Shown one piece after another: positions 8,152 to 17,041 of a stretch of DNA of 64,000 bases. Made by a program: the position numbers and the translations under genes. The stretch is taken from contig NZ_PHQQ01000023.1 in the NCBI RefSeq assembly GCF_002909235.1, forward strand, positions 1 to 64,000, read 5' to 3'. The notes under the pieces were generated by a model that saw only the letters and a list, made by a program, of their open reading frames with translations, did not search any database and had not been told where the DNA came from. The DNA is from Arenibacter catalasegens. GTDB taxonomy: Bacteria; Bacteroidota; Bacteroidia; Flavobacteriales; Flavobacteriaceae. How positions within the stretch are numbered: the stretch's first letter is position 1; each line of letters begins with the position of its first letter.

Positions 8152-9246
8152 TTAAAAATACTTGATGGGATTTGTTTTGCTCTCCGATAAAGAGATTGCA
8201 AAATTAGGAATTTTTTTCGTAAGATAATCAACTAAGAGATTTTTTGTAAACTGCTCTGTTTCATAGTGCCCAATATCGGCCAAAAGTATTTTCCCTTCCG
8301 CCTCATAGAATTGATGATATTTTAGATCTGATGTGACAAATACGTCAGCGTTGGCGGACATTGCAGCAGATATTGCAAAGGAACCGCTTCCGCCCAAAAC
8401 CGCAACTTTAGTTATTTTTTTATCCAAAAAATTAGAGTGTCTAATACAGGAAACGTTCATTTTTTCCTTCAGAAAATCAAAAAATTCCTCTTCGCCCATC
8501 GATTTTTCGAGATTTCCGACCATACCCATGCCAATATTTTGGTTTTTATTTTCTAAAGTTTGCACTTCATAAGCCACTTCTTCATAAGGATGGTTGCTAA
8601 AAAGTGCCGCTAGCACTTTTTGTTCATTCGCCTTGGCATAGGTAATGCTTATTTGTGATTCGCGCTCATAGTGGGTTTCGCCAATTTTGCCCATATAGGG
8701 ATTGGCTCCTGTATTGGCTTGATAGCTTCCTGTGCCATCCATTGTAAAACTACAGTTGCTGTAATTGCCGATATTTCCTGCCCCAACATTAAATAGAGCT
8801 GTTTTAAGGGCTTCGGCATGCGCTTGGGGCACATAGGTGGTCAGCTTTTTAATGGTGCCTGTTTGCGGGATTAAAATGCTTGTATTGTGTAAGCCCAATA
8901 TTTCACAGATTTTGGCATTTACGCCTTTGTTGTTATTGTCTAGGGCCGTATGCATGCTATATATGGCAATATCATGCTGGATAGCTTTAATTACTACTCT
9001 TTGTACGTAATTGGCACCCGTAATTTTCTTTAGGCCTCCAAAAATAATAGGGTGAAAACTAACAATCAGATTGCACTTTTTGGCAATGGCCTCGTCCACT
9101 ACATTTTCCAAGGTGTCCAATGTAACAAGGATACCCTTTACCTCATTATTTGCATTTCCCACCAATAGTCCAACATTGTCAAAATCTTCAGCATAATTCA
9201 GTGGTGCCAATTCTTCCAGTGTATCGATAACTTGTTTTATGATCAT
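8152..9246 (-). CDS. Nif3-like dinuclear metal centre protein
   Basis: The 364-residue protein belongs to the Nif3/YbgI/YqfO family, whose members form toroidal hexamers with a dinuclear metal site. N-terminal features fit: the FDNVGLLVG segment, the SFHPIIFGG metal-ligand histidine (around residue 65), and SMHTALD. The C-terminal part has VFVTSDLKYH and DIGHYETEQF, which supply the remaining ligands. The central insertion (about residues 130-240, with the SNHPYEEVAYE segment) is the PII-like domain seen in longer family members. Biochemical role is unresolved in the family; GTP cyclohydrolase 1 type 2 is a frequent but weakly founded name. The coiled-coil gene follows by 2 bp. Confidence 0.88.
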   Translation of the reverse strand: MIIKQVIDTLEELAPLNYAEDFDNVGLLVGNANNEVKGILVTLDTLENVVDEAIAKKCNLIVSFHPIIFGGLKKITGANYVQRVVIKAIQHDIAIYSMHTALDNNNKGVNAKICEILGLHNTSILIPQTGTIKKLTTYVPQAHAEALKTALFNVGAGNIGNYSNCSFTMDGTGSYQANTGANPYMGKIGETHYERESQISITYAKANEQKVLAALFSNHPYEEVAYEVQTLENKNQNIGMGMVGNLEKSMGEEEFFDFLKEKMNVSCIRHSNFLDKKITKVAVLGGSGSFAISAAMSANADVFVTSDLKYHQFYEAEGKILLADIGHYETEQFTKNLLVDYLTKKIPNFAISLSESKTNPIKYF

Positions 9247-9295
9247 TTTTAAAATTTATGGTCTTCCAAAGATAAAATATTATATTTTCGTTCTA

Positions 9296-10300
9296 ATGCA
9301 GCTACTAAGAAAATTAGGCTTTCCTATATCACTCATATACGCAATGGTCGTATACCTGCGTAATTATTGTTATGACACTGGCCTGTTCCGGTCAAGATCT
9401 TATGCTACCAAAACCATATGTGTGGGTAATCTTAGTGTTGGTGGTACCGGTAAAACCCCAATGATAGAGTTTTTGTTGTCCCATGTGCCGCAGCAATTTA
9501 AAATAGCGATTTTAAGTAGGGGATATGGAAGAAAGTCAAAAGGTTATTTATTGGCGGAGCCTGGGGTAAGTGTAGCTGATTTAGGGGATGAGCCCTATCA
9601 GATATATAAAAAATTTTCCAACGCCTTTGTGGCGGTTGATGCGGACCGGCAGCATGGAATTTCTACTTTGGAGAAAACGGTTGGCCCCGATGTTATTTTT
9701 TTGGATGATGCCTTTCAGCATAGAAAAGTAAAATGTGATCAATATGTGTTATTGACTTCTTATGCTAATTTGTATGTTGATGATTGGTATTTGCCAACCG
9801 GGAATTTAAGGGATAGCAAACGTGAAGCCAGACGAGCGAATATTATAGTTGTTACCAAATGCCCCCAAGATTTGAGTGCTATGGAGCAACACAGAATTCT
9901 AAAAAAATTAGGACCTGCTCCAAGCCAGAAGGTTATTTTTAGTTTTCTGGATTATGACACTTCCTTAAAGGGAGGGTCTGGGGAGATAAGTTTGGCCCAG
10001 CTGAAAAGTACAAAGGTTACCTTGGTTACCGGGATAGCCGACCCAAAGCCCTTGGTAAGTTTTCTAAAACATAGGGGAATTGAGTTCGAACATTTGGCCT
10101 ACCAGGACCATCATTTTTTTTCGGAAAAGGAAATGGCCATGTTTAATACAAAGGGAATGGTACTTACGACCGAAAAGGATTATGTGCGTTTAGAAGGGAA
10201 AGTAAAAAATCTGCATTATATAGGGATAAGGCACAAATTTTTGAATGAGGGCGAAAAGGTTCTGTTGAATTTGCTAAATGATAGCTTAACTAATCTTTAA
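9296..10300 (+). CDS. lpxK: Tetraacyldisaccharide 4'-kinase
   Basis: LpxK phosphorylates the 4' position of tetraacyldisaccharide 1-phosphate to make lipid IVA, at the inner face of the cytoplasmic membrane. The P-loop VGNLSVGGTGKTP comes early, followed by the LSRGYGRKSKG block, the DEP segment and the DDAFQHRK motif (near residue 140), all diagnostic of LpxK. An N-terminal hydrophobic helix (FPISLIYAMVVYLR) is the membrane anchor. The open frame extends upstream to 9239, but the ATG at 9296 begins MQLLRKLGFP, fits the family (334 aa), and avoids overlap with the divergent nif3 gene. It overlaps the convergent kinase gene by 4 bp. Confidence 0.95.
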   Translation: MQLLRKLGFPISLIYAMVVYLRNYCYDTGLFRSRSYATKTICVGNLSVGGTGKTPMIEFLLSHVPQQFKIAILSRGYGRKSKGYLLAEPGVSVADLGDEPYQIYKKFSNAFVAVDADRQHGISTLEKTVGPDVIFLDDAFQHRKVKCDQYVLLTSYANLYVDDWYLPTGNLRDSKREARRANIIVVTKCPQDLSAMEQHRILKKLGPAPSQKVIFSFLDYDTSLKGGSGEISLAQLKSTKVTLVTGIADPKPLVSFLKHRGIEFEHLAYQDHHFFSEKEMAMFNTKGMVLTTEKDYVRLEGKVKNLHYIGIRHKFLNEGEKVLLNLLNDSLTNL

Positions 10301-12522
10301 GCTTCAATTTTTTTTTTAATATCAAAGATGTTCTCTCCTATTTTAGAATAGAATACCTCTGGTTTAAAAGGTTTGGTAACCACATCATTACAACCAGCCG
10401 CGTAAAAACTTTCCAAACTGTCATCCAAGGAAATTGCGGTAAGTGCAATAATTGGAACCAGTCTATTAAATTTTCTTATTTCTATAGTGGCTTCTTCTCC
10501 ACTAATTCCTGGCATATGGATATCCATTAGGATACAGTCGTAATCCGTTTTTCTTACCATGGCTACAGCCTCAAGACCATTATTGGCGATGTCAGAGGTA
10601 ATTTCCTTTTTGCTCAACATTTTTTTGGTTATCACCTGGTTGATTTTGTTGTCCTCCACAATCAATATATGGAGCCCCTCAAAATCGTATTCTACTTCGG
10701 TGATTTCGAATGGAATATCATCAATAAGGTCATCCTTACTTTTTAAGTCCACTTCAAAGAAAAAGGAACTTCCTTCACCCAATACACTCTTAAGTTCAAT
10801 TTTGCTGCCAAATAGGCCCAGCAGACTTTTAACAATGGTAAGTCCTAGACCGGTACCGCCATATTCCCTGTTTATTTGAATTGAGCCTTGTTCAAAGCTG
10901 TCAAAAATAGTGAGCTGTCTTTCAGGGTCTATTCCGATTCCACTATCCTTTACTTCAAAATAAACGGTTAAATTCTCTTCCTCTTTTCTCGCAAGTTTTG
11001 TAATTACGGTTACTACACCGCCTTTGGTGAATTTTATTCCGTTGCCTATAAGGTTTATGAAAATCTGGGAAAGCTTTAAGGGATCTCCCAAAAGATGTGA
11101 TGGAATATCGTCATCAAAGTCCAATTCAATTTTTGTATTATTGGCCTTTGCGCTCTGATTTAGCGAATTGATGACTTCAGAAAGTATTTTTTTAAGATTA
11201 AAATCAATTTGAAGTGCTTCCAGTTTGTCGGCGTCTATTTTATTGATTTGTAGAATGTCATTAATGAAATTCAATAGGTAATCACCGGAGAATTTTAATG
11301 ATTTCAAATGTTCTTTTTGGTTCTCACTCGGATTCTCTTCCAGTAATAAATGTGTTAAACCTGTAACTGCATACAGAGGCGTTCGCAATTCGTGGCTAAC
11401 GGTGGACAAAAAGTTGGTTTTTGCCTCCATGGCCATAACCGCGGCATCCCTTGCCGTCTGCAATTCATTATTTTTGGTATGTAATAAATCGTTGGTTTTT
11501 AACTTGATCTGATTATTGCGATAAAGGGAAATGGCCAGTATGGAAATTACGATCAAAAAGGCTGCAGTTAAAATAGCTGTAATTTCAGTTCTGTTTTTGG
11601 ACTGACTTAGCTCCTCGATCTTTACTTCCTGCCTACCAATCTCATCCCGCATAAAATCGGTTTGAATTTTGTCTGCGGTCTTGGTTTCACCTAGCGTTTT
11701 TTCAATAGTAAATATGGAATCTTTAATATTTAATAAGTTCTTATTGTAAAACAGGGCCGATTCAAAAAGGCCAAGTTTTGTATTAGCTCTGGAGAGTAGT
11801 TCATTGGCTTCCAATATTTCAAGAGAAAAGTTATTCGCCTTGGCTAATTTTAAGGCACTCTGTGCATTTTTAACAGTCTCTTCGTAATTTTCTGTTCTGA
11901 AATAAACTTCGGCCAATTTAATGTGAGACTTGGTCGCTAGGTAATCCTTTTCGTAAATGTCTGTATTTACGGCCAAAGCATTGAAATTCTTTGTGGCACT
12001 CTCATATTTTTCCAGGTTTAGAAAAATATTCCCCTCAACAAAGAGAATGTTGTTCAGTAAATTACGGTCATTGTTTATTTGTTTTGCTTCATTCAGCATG
12101 GAGATAGCCAAGAAGTTTTTGCCGTCCCTATAGGAGATAATGGCATCTATGTACTTATGGGTAGCCTCTCCGTAAGGATAGGAAATGTCTTTTAAAAGGG
12201 ATTTAGACCGGTCTGCATAATATTGTGCACTATCGTCCTTTCCCAATCTTAAATATAGAATGGCAAATTTGTGATAGGTATCTATGAGGGCCTTTTGGTC
12301 ATTGTTCTTGAAGGCAATTTCCATGGCCGTATTCAAGTCCTCTAGGGCAGGTTCAATTTTATTTTTGTTCCCTAACTCCCGAGCTTTGTCAAAATAATAT
12401 TCAATATCGGTTTCAGCAGCCTTGTTTTCTTGCGTATAGGCATGGCTATAGTGAAAAAACAATACTACGGCTAGGAGCCAGAATTTTCTGTTCAGATTTA
12501 TATGTAAGAATAAATGTCTCAA
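10297..12522 (-). CDS. TPR-containing hybrid sensor histidine kinase
   Basis: This 741-residue protein has an N-terminal signal/membrane segment (FWLLAVVLFFHYSHA), a periplasmic TPR array (about residues 35-270), one transmembrane helix near 310-335, and a HisKA domain with the phosphoacceptor His377 in SHELRTP. A HATPase domain follows (IGNGIKF, DSGIGI, GGTGLGL), then a receiver domain with the phosphoacceptor Asp667 in LMDIHMP. No DNA-binding domain is attached. The only sensible start is a TTG at 12522 whose codon overlaps the gap stop (TTGA), so translation is probably coupled to gap. No internal ATG precedes the signal peptide. The signal sensed is unknown. Confidence 0.88.
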   Translation of the reverse strand: MRHLFLHINLNRKFWLLAVVLFFHYSHAYTQENKAAETDIEYYFDKARELGNKNKIEPALEDLNTAMEIAFKNNDQKALIDTYHKFAILYLRLGKDDSAQYYADRSKSLLKDISYPYGEATHKYIDAIISYRDGKNFLAISMLNEAKQINNDRNLLNNILFVEGNIFLNLEKYESATKNFNALAVNTDIYEKDYLATKSHIKLAEVYFRTENYEETVKNAQSALKLAKANNFSLEILEANELLSRANTKLGLFESALFYNKNLLNIKDSIFTIEKTLGETKTADKIQTDFMRDEIGRQEVKIEELSQSKNRTEITAILTAAFLIVISILAISLYRNNQIKLKTNDLLHTKNNELQTARDAAVMAMEAKTNFLSTVSHELRTPLYAVTGLTHLLLEENPSENQKEHLKSLKFSGDYLLNFINDILQINKIDADKLEALQIDFNLKKILSEVINSLNQSAKANNTKIELDFDDDIPSHLLGDPLKLSQIFINLIGNGIKFTKGGVVTVITKLARKEEENLTVYFEVKDSGIGIDPERQLTIFDSFEQGSIQINREYGGTGLGLTIVKSLLGLFGSKIELKSVLGEGSSFFFEVDLKSKDDLIDDIPFEITEVEYDFEGLHILIVEDNKINQVITKKMLSKKEITSDIANNGLEAVAMVRKTDYDCILMDIHMPGISGEEATIEIRKFNRLVPIIALTAISLDDSLESFYAAGCNDVVTKPFKPEVFYSKIGENIFDIKKKIEA

Positions 12523-13529
12523 ACGTATTGTTTGCGTATAATAAAGTTAATTAAATCTACAATTCTACTACTGTATCCGGTCTCGTTGTCATACCATCCA
12601 ATGATTTTGACCATTTTGCCGATTACAGATGTCATCAGTGAATCAAACGTACAAGAGTAGTAAGTATTGTTTATATCAATCGAAACTATAGGATCTTTTG
12701 TATAATATAGAATGTTTTTAAGTTCTTTTTGCGATATTCTAAAAAAAGCTTCATTTATTTCCTCAATGGAGGTTTCCCTTTTTACATTAAAAGTAATATC
12801 GGTCAAGGATCCATTGGGCACCGGTACCCGTATGCCACAGCCGCCTATAACATCCGATAATTCGGGAAATATTCTTGTCAAGGCCTTTGCTGCTCCAGTG
12901 GTGGTAGGGACTATGGATTGCGACGCCGCCCTGGCCCTTCTTAGGTCCTTATGGGGCTGGTCATGTAAACTTTGATCGGTAGTATAAGAATGAATGGTAG
13001 TGATGTAGGCCTGCTCTATGCCGCAAAGGTCTTGGATTACCTTGATCATAGGTGCTGCATTGTTGGTGGTACAGGAAGCATTGGAAATAATATCATCCGT
13101 TTTGTCCAAGGTTTCATGGTTTATGCCATATACCACCATCTTTATATCATCCTCCGTTGGAGGAACACAAAGAATAACCTTTTTTGCGCCGTTGTTTAGG
13201 TGTTGTGTTAAAATAGATCTGTCCTTGAATCTGCCAGTAGCTTCAACAACGATATCAACTTTATAGTTGGCCCAAGGGATATCCTTCGGGGAGTTATGAT
13301 TTAATAAGGTTACCTTTTGATCTCCTACAATGATTTGGTTTTCATTGTGGGAGACTTCTTTTTGAAACACACCGTGGATACTATCGTATTTTAATAAATG
13401 TGACAATGTACGTGCATCTGCCAAATCATTTATTGCCACCACATTTAAATGAGGGTGCTCGCTTAGAAGTCTAAATAGGGTACGCCCAATTCTGCCGAAA
13501 CCGTTTATACCAATATTAATCCGTTTCAT
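12519..13529 (-). CDS. gap: Glyceraldehyde-3-phosphate dehydrogenase, type I
   Basis: The 336-residue enzyme oxidises glyceraldehyde 3-phosphate to 1,3-bisphosphoglycerate. It has the NAD-binding INGFGRIGR motif (residues 8-16), the catalytic Cys153 in SNASCTTN and its partner His180 in TTIHSYT, and the phosphate-site region RRARAAS. Asp at the end of the second strand (AINDLAD) suggests NAD rather than NADP preference. It is immediately upstream of, and overlaps, the TPR hybrid kinase gene, an uncommon partner. Flavobacteria often carry more than one GAPDH gene, so this may not be the main glycolytic copy. lipA lies upstream on the same strand after 70 bp. Confidence 0.94.
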   Translation of the reverse strand: MKRINIGINGFGRIGRTLFRLLSEHPHLNVVAINDLADARTLSHLLKYDSIHGVFQKEVSHNENQIIVGDQKVTLLNHNSPKDIPWANYKVDIVVEATGRFKDRSILTQHLNNGAKKVILCVPPTEDDIKMVVYGINHETLDKTDDIISNASCTTNNAAPMIKVIQDLCGIEQAYITTIHSYTTDQSLHDQPHKDLRRARAASQSIVPTTTGAAKALTRIFPELSDVIGGCGIRVPVPNGSLTDITFNVKRETSIEEINEAFFRISQKELKNILYYTKDPIVSIDINNTYYSCTFDSLMTSVIGKMVKIIGWYDNETGYSSRIVDLINFIIRKQYV

Positions 13530-13550
13530 AAATAGTAGTAAGCCATTTTA

Positions 13551-13566
13551 TCCGTATAAATACGGA
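13551..13566. promoter_or_regulatory. Palindrome TCCGTAT-AA-ATACGGA upstream of gap
   Basis: A perfect 7-bp inverted repeat with a 2-bp centre lies 22 bp before the gap start codon, in the 70-bp gap after lipA. Size and spacing fit a dimeric repressor or activator site. No matching second copy was noticed. Confidence 0.35.
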
Positions 13567-13599
13567 ATGATAATTTAGATTTTGGGGTATAATATTAAC

Positions 13600-14475
13600 C
13601 TACTTTATGTGTTTGTGTGCTTTGTATGATGAGCGTACCAATGCCCCACTTTCAACATGTCTAAAACCAAGTTGAAGTCCTATTTCCTCATATTTTTTAA
13701 ATTGTTCTGGCAAAATATACTCTTTAACCGGGAGATGTTTTTTTGAGGGCTGCAAATATTGTCCAATAGTAACAACATCAACATTAGCTGACCTTAGGTC
13801 TTCCATGGTTTGAATTACTTCTTCCTCCCTTTCTCCTAGCCCCAACATTATTCCGGACTTGGTACGATTGGCGCCGTTTTCTTTAAGGTAAGAAAGGACG
13901 CTAAGACTTCTTTCATATTTCGCTTGAATGCGAACCTCTCTGGTTAATCTTTTTACCGTCTCCATATTGTGGGAAATCACTTCTGGCCCTACGGCAAGTA
14001 TCCGATCCAAGTGGGTAGTAATGCCTTGAAAATCGGGAATCAGAGTTTCCAATGTTGTGGTTGGGTTCATTCTTCGGATGGCCTTCACGGTTTCTGCCCA
14101 TATTATGGATCCCATATCCTTGAGGTCATCACGATCAACAGAAGTAATTACAGCGTGTTTAATTTCCATAATTTTAATGGATCTCGCCACTTTTTCCGGT
14201 TCTTCCCAATCCACATCTTCTGGTCGTCCTGTTTTTACACCACAAAATCCACATGATCTCGTGCAAACGTTACCAAGTATCATAAATGTAGCCGTGCCTT
14301 CTCCCCAACATTCGCCCATGTTTGGGCAACTACCTGAGGTACAGATGGTATGAAGGTTGTATTTATCTACCAATCCCCTTAGTTGGGTGTATTTTTTACC
14401 CGTAGGAAGTTTTACCCGTAACCATTTGGGTTTGCCTTTTGGAGGAATTACACTTTCTATAGTTTCGATACTCAT
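13600..14475 (-). CDS. lipA: Lipoyl synthase
   Basis: LipA inserts two sulfurs into protein-bound octanoyl groups to make lipoyl cofactors. The 291-residue protein carries both cluster motifs: the auxiliary 4Fe-4S cysteines C45, C50 and C56 in CTSGSCPNMGEC, and the radical SAM triad C71, C75 and C78 in CTRSCGFC. The conserved C-terminal RSSY segment supplies the serine that ligates the auxiliary cluster. Length is standard. The start at 14475 gives the usual family N-terminus. A TATATTTG promoter element precedes it. It is followed by gap on the same strand. Confidence 0.96.
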   Translation of the reverse strand: MSIETIESVIPPKGKPKWLRVKLPTGKKYTQLRGLVDKYNLHTICTSGSCPNMGECWGEGTATFMILGNVCTRSCGFCGVKTGRPEDVDWEEPEKVARSIKIMEIKHAVITSVDRDDLKDMGSIIWAETVKAIRRMNPTTTLETLIPDFQGITTHLDRILAVGPEVISHNMETVKRLTREVRIQAKYERSLSVLSYLKENGANRTKSGIMLGLGEREEEVIQTMEDLRSANVDVVTIGQYLQPSKKHLPVKEYILPEQFKKYEEIGLQLGFRHVESGALVRSSYKAHKHIK

Positions 14476-14489
14476 ACTATGATTTTGTG

Positions 14490-14497
14490 CAAATATA
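14490..14497 (-). promoter_or_regulatory. Putative -7 box TATATTTG for lipA
   Basis: On the minus strand the bases read TATATTTGC, an exact Bacteroidota -7 match, 15 bp before the lipA start. A TTG lies about 24 bp further upstream, slightly beyond the ideal spacing. Confidence 0.45.
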
Positions 14498-15315
14498 CGA
14501 AATGGGTTATAGTTAAAATGCCAATTAGAGGCAAAGTGTGGTAATGAAACAGTCTGTCCAGTTCCTCTGCGAATTTAATGGGCTAAATAAATAAATAAGG
14601 GACGTGAAATGAGACATTAGGCAGGAGCTTGGGAAAAGGAAAAAGTTTGGAAGAGGGCCAGAATACGAGCAGTTTTATTGGGTTGATCTCAAAAGTTGTA
14701 TGTGAATTGGAAAAAGATATCTTAAACAATCCCAGAGTTCGTGTTATGTTCATTTTTTGCATTGCCCAAAAAACGGCCAGGGCCGAAAAACCAAGGTACA
14801 GTGTACATTGGTTAAGAGGAGCCAGCTATAGCCAGGCCATTTCGTTAATTAGCTGCCTTTGCCCAATGTGAAAACCACTTGATTTAAAACGAATTTGAAA
14901 ATAGTCCGTTACTTTATGCCTTCAACCCCAGGTATCTAAAAACCATTTCCAGTTAGTGAGTACTATTAAATATTGTCTCCAAAGTCTATTGTTAGGTAGA
15001 TCTTCTTCCGTTGTGGAGATGGCATGGCCGTAAAGAATTATTGAAGCCTTGGAGATAATTTAGGCCATGGCATCGGTCCATAAAATCCCAAGATTTTGGG
15101 GCCCACCTAGTGAAGAAGGGTCTTTTCTTTTGTTTCGTTTTCTTTGGACAAGCAAAGAAAATGAAAGAATAATTTCAACATAAGTTTTATTCTGTAGGAC
15201 GTTATTGGATACTAATTATCTTATTTTTTTCTGTGTAACATCTAAAACCGAAGGTCTCGGTTCTTTTGTCCAATAGTATCATGTAGCCATTGAAATGTGT
15301 ATAGAATAATCTGTA
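14498..15315. other. Long intergenic stretch without a convincing gene
   Basis: About 820 bp separate lipA from the next minus-strand gene. The longest frame (plus strand, 14629-14871) has atypical composition, no recognisable motif and no good promoter, so I do not call it. Visible elements are an AAAT tetranucleotide run near 14583-14597, a small hairpin CCCAA-GATT-TTGGG at 15088-15101, and the larger inverted repeat at 15133-15166. The stretch may be a degraded gene or an untranslated RNA locus; neither can be shown. Confidence 0.5.
15133..15166. repeat. Imperfect inverted repeat, 14-bp stem with 6-nt loop
   Basis: TTTCGTTTTCTTTG pairs with CAAAGAAAATGAAA (one G-T position) around a GACAAG loop. 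The sequence resembles short dispersed palindromes found between genes of Flavobacteriaceae. No T-run terminator follows. Confidence 0.5.
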
Positions 15316-15882
15316 TTAATTATTATTTTTAATTATTTCGGCAAGAAGTCTTTTTGCCCGTAATAATTTTACTTTTACATTATTGATGGGTTCTCCCAAT
15401 TTTTCGGCTATTTCGGCATATGGGAGTTCCTGGAAATAGCGAAGGTTTATAACTTCTTGGTAATGCGGTTTTAGTCTTTTGATGTATCCCAGTAAGGCGG
15501 CCAAGTTTTGTTCCGTTATCAAACTATCTTCTGGAGACGGGCCATCATCCAAAACCTTTTTTATGGCTTCGTTACTGCTTTCCTGGTTACCTTGTAAGAC
15601 GTTCCTTTTGCTTTTTCGAATAAGATCTATATGCAGATTTTTGGAAATGGCAATAAGCCAGGTCTTAAATTCATAGGCATCATCAAAGGTATGTATCTTG
15701 TCAAAAGCTTTAGAGAATGTCTGGATGGTAATATCCTCGGCATCGTTCTCGTTTTTGGTGCGGATCAATTGGAATCCGTAAACGTCGTTCCAAAAACTAT
15801 TTAATAATGCGCTAAAGGCAATCTGATTGCCTAGTTTGGCCTTTTCAATAAGTTGGGGAAGTGGTTCTTCGGTTTTGTCCAA
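15316..15882 (-). CDS. RNA polymerase sigma factor, ECF type
   Basis: The 188-residue protein shows sigma region 2 (AEDITIQTFSKAF and FKTWLIAISKNLHIDLIRK, residues ~45-92) and region 4 with the helix-turn-helix YFQELPYAEIAEKLGEPINNVKVKLLRAKRLL (about 143-180, only fragments quoted). No anti-sigma factor lies directly beside it. The next gene upstream encodes a 67-residue Cys-rich membrane protein, beyond which lies a second sigma/anti-sigma pair. Target promoters cannot be predicted. The acidic insert between regions 2 and 4 (NQESSNEAIKKVLDDGPSPED) is typical of flavobacterial members. Confidence 0.9.
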   Translation of the reverse strand: MDKTEEPLPQLIEKAKLGNQIAFSALLNSFWNDVYGFQLIRTKNENDAEDITIQTFSKAFDKIHTFDDAYEFKTWLIAISKNLHIDLIRKSKRNVLQGNQESSNEAIKKVLDDGPSPEDSLITEQNLAALLGYIKRLKPHYQEVINLRYFQELPYAEIAEKLGEPINNVKVKLLRAKRLLAEIIKNNN

Positions 15883-15915
15883 GATGAGGTTTTATATAAA
15901 GTGCAATCAGGGGGG

Positions 15916-16119
15916 CTATTGCGTTATGGAATCTTTTTTGCAGTCCTGTTCTGTAGGAAGTTTGCCGCAATAGCCACATGCTTCACCATCTTTATTTAAA
16001 AATGGGCTTTGACTGGCGCATGTCCCTGCAAATTTCCCGTCTTTTTTAGACCATATTTTTATTGCGATACCGGCAAAAGCCAGTGCGAGTAGCCCTATAG
16101 TTAAAAGTAAAAATTTCAT
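15916..16119 (-). CDS. Small membrane-anchored Cys-rich protein
   Basis: A 67-residue protein with one N-terminal transmembrane helix or uncleaved signal (about residues 3-23), a basic patch (KIWSKKDGKF), then four cysteines: one in GTCAS, two in EACGYCGK and one in QDCKK. Spacing could suit a small metal site or disulfides outside the cytoplasm. Similar short proteins occur in other Flavobacteriaceae as far as I recall, which supports a real gene. It lies 33 bp before the ECF sigma gene on the same strand and may be cotranscribed with it. Function is unknown; a redox- or metal-sensing role for the sigma factor is only a guess. Confidence 0.7.
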   Translation of the reverse strand: MKFLLLTIGLLALAFAGIAIKIWSKKDGKFAGTCASQSPFLNKDGEACGYCGKLPTEQDCKKDSITQ

Positions 16120-16198
16120 ATCCCTACATTATTTTATGCAAAGATATGAAATTTATAACCTTCCTAGGAAGGATTAGGATTACTTTAAGTCTTGATTC

Positions 16199-16957
16199 CT
16201 AATAGGAGATATTGGCCACAATATTTTCTATTGTAGGACTGGAATTGCCTCCTGTTGGTTCTATGGTGATATACCCAACGGCATTCTCCCCATAGGGAAG
16301 TGCCATTAACTTCTCGCTATTGTTTGCTTCCTGTATTACTCCTAAGTTAAGCATTTGCCCATTAACCTCGGCCCACATTTGGTAGCACTGGTTTTCTGGC
16401 AAGTTTGGTAATTTGCTCACATTAATATAGGACAATTTTTTCACCGGGTTAACATAGGCTACGGCCTTAAGTTCTTTAGCTTTGTTATTGCCTTTAACCG
16501 AAACTCGCTTCGTTTTGGGATTATTAAGGACTATAAATTGATTTCTAACATCCTCCAACTGCAAGCGCATATTCTCTTCCAAGTTTTGAATCTTATTGTT
16601 AACAATAACATTTTCCTCTTGTAAACTTTGATTCTGGTTCCAAAAGAAATAAGACGCTCCTGCAAATACCAAGGCTGCAAAACTGGCTGCAACGGCGTAT
16701 CTATAGAATTTTTTTCTACCGGAATTTTCCGCTTTGATCCTATTTTGAACTCTTTCTTTTAAACCGGCAGGAGTTTTAATGGCATGTAACTTGGCAAATA
16801 TTTCAAGGTTCTCCTGTAATTCTATGTACGTATTTCTAACTTCAGGATACATAGCAATGTATCTTTCTGCCTGCAACGCTTCCTCAGGTGAAGTTTTTCC
16901 CAAAAGGTATTTCTCTAGGAGGTCTGTTTCTAAAAATATTCTAATTTTTTCTTTCAT
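16199..16957 (-). CDS. Anti-sigma factor, RskA-like
   Basis: This 252-residue protein has a cytoplasmic N-terminal anti-sigma domain (zinc-less, about residues 1-85, with the LEKYLLGKTSPEEALQAERY segment), a single transmembrane helix around 95-110, a short coiled coil, and a C-terminal RskA domain (about 145-250) with the LPENQCYQMWAEVNGQ signature. It should hold the ECF sigma factor encoded just upstream at the membrane. RskA-family proteins are released by intramembrane proteolysis in other bacteria; whether that occurs here is unknown. It follows its sigma gene after an 84-bp gap on the same strand. Confidence 0.88.
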   Translation of the reverse strand: MKEKIRIFLETDLLEKYLLGKTSPEEALQAERYIAMYPEVRNTYIELQENLEIFAKLHAIKTPAGLKERVQNRIKAENSGRKKFYRYAVAASFAALVFAGASYFFWNQNQSLQEENVIVNNKIQNLEENMRLQLEDVRNQFIVLNNPKTKRVSVKGNNKAKELKAVAYVNPVKKLSYINVSKLPNLPENQCYQMWAEVNGQMLNLGVIQEANNSEKLMALPYGENAVGYITIEPTGGNSSPTIENIVANISY

Positions 16958-17041
16958 GGCTTTAGTTTTTGTAGCACCATTGGGTTGGATATGCTTTTAA
17001 GTCGGCCTAATTGTTGCGCTTTTATCTTAACACGTTGTGCT

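Noticed and set aside
9239-9295. N-terminal extension of LpxK
   Set aside because: The extension overlaps the divergent nif3 gene start and is not family-like; the ATG at 9296 is better.
14629-14871. 80-codon open frame on the plus strand
   Set aside because: No motif, unusual composition for this genome, no promoter-like element close by and no conserved neighbour; most likely chance.
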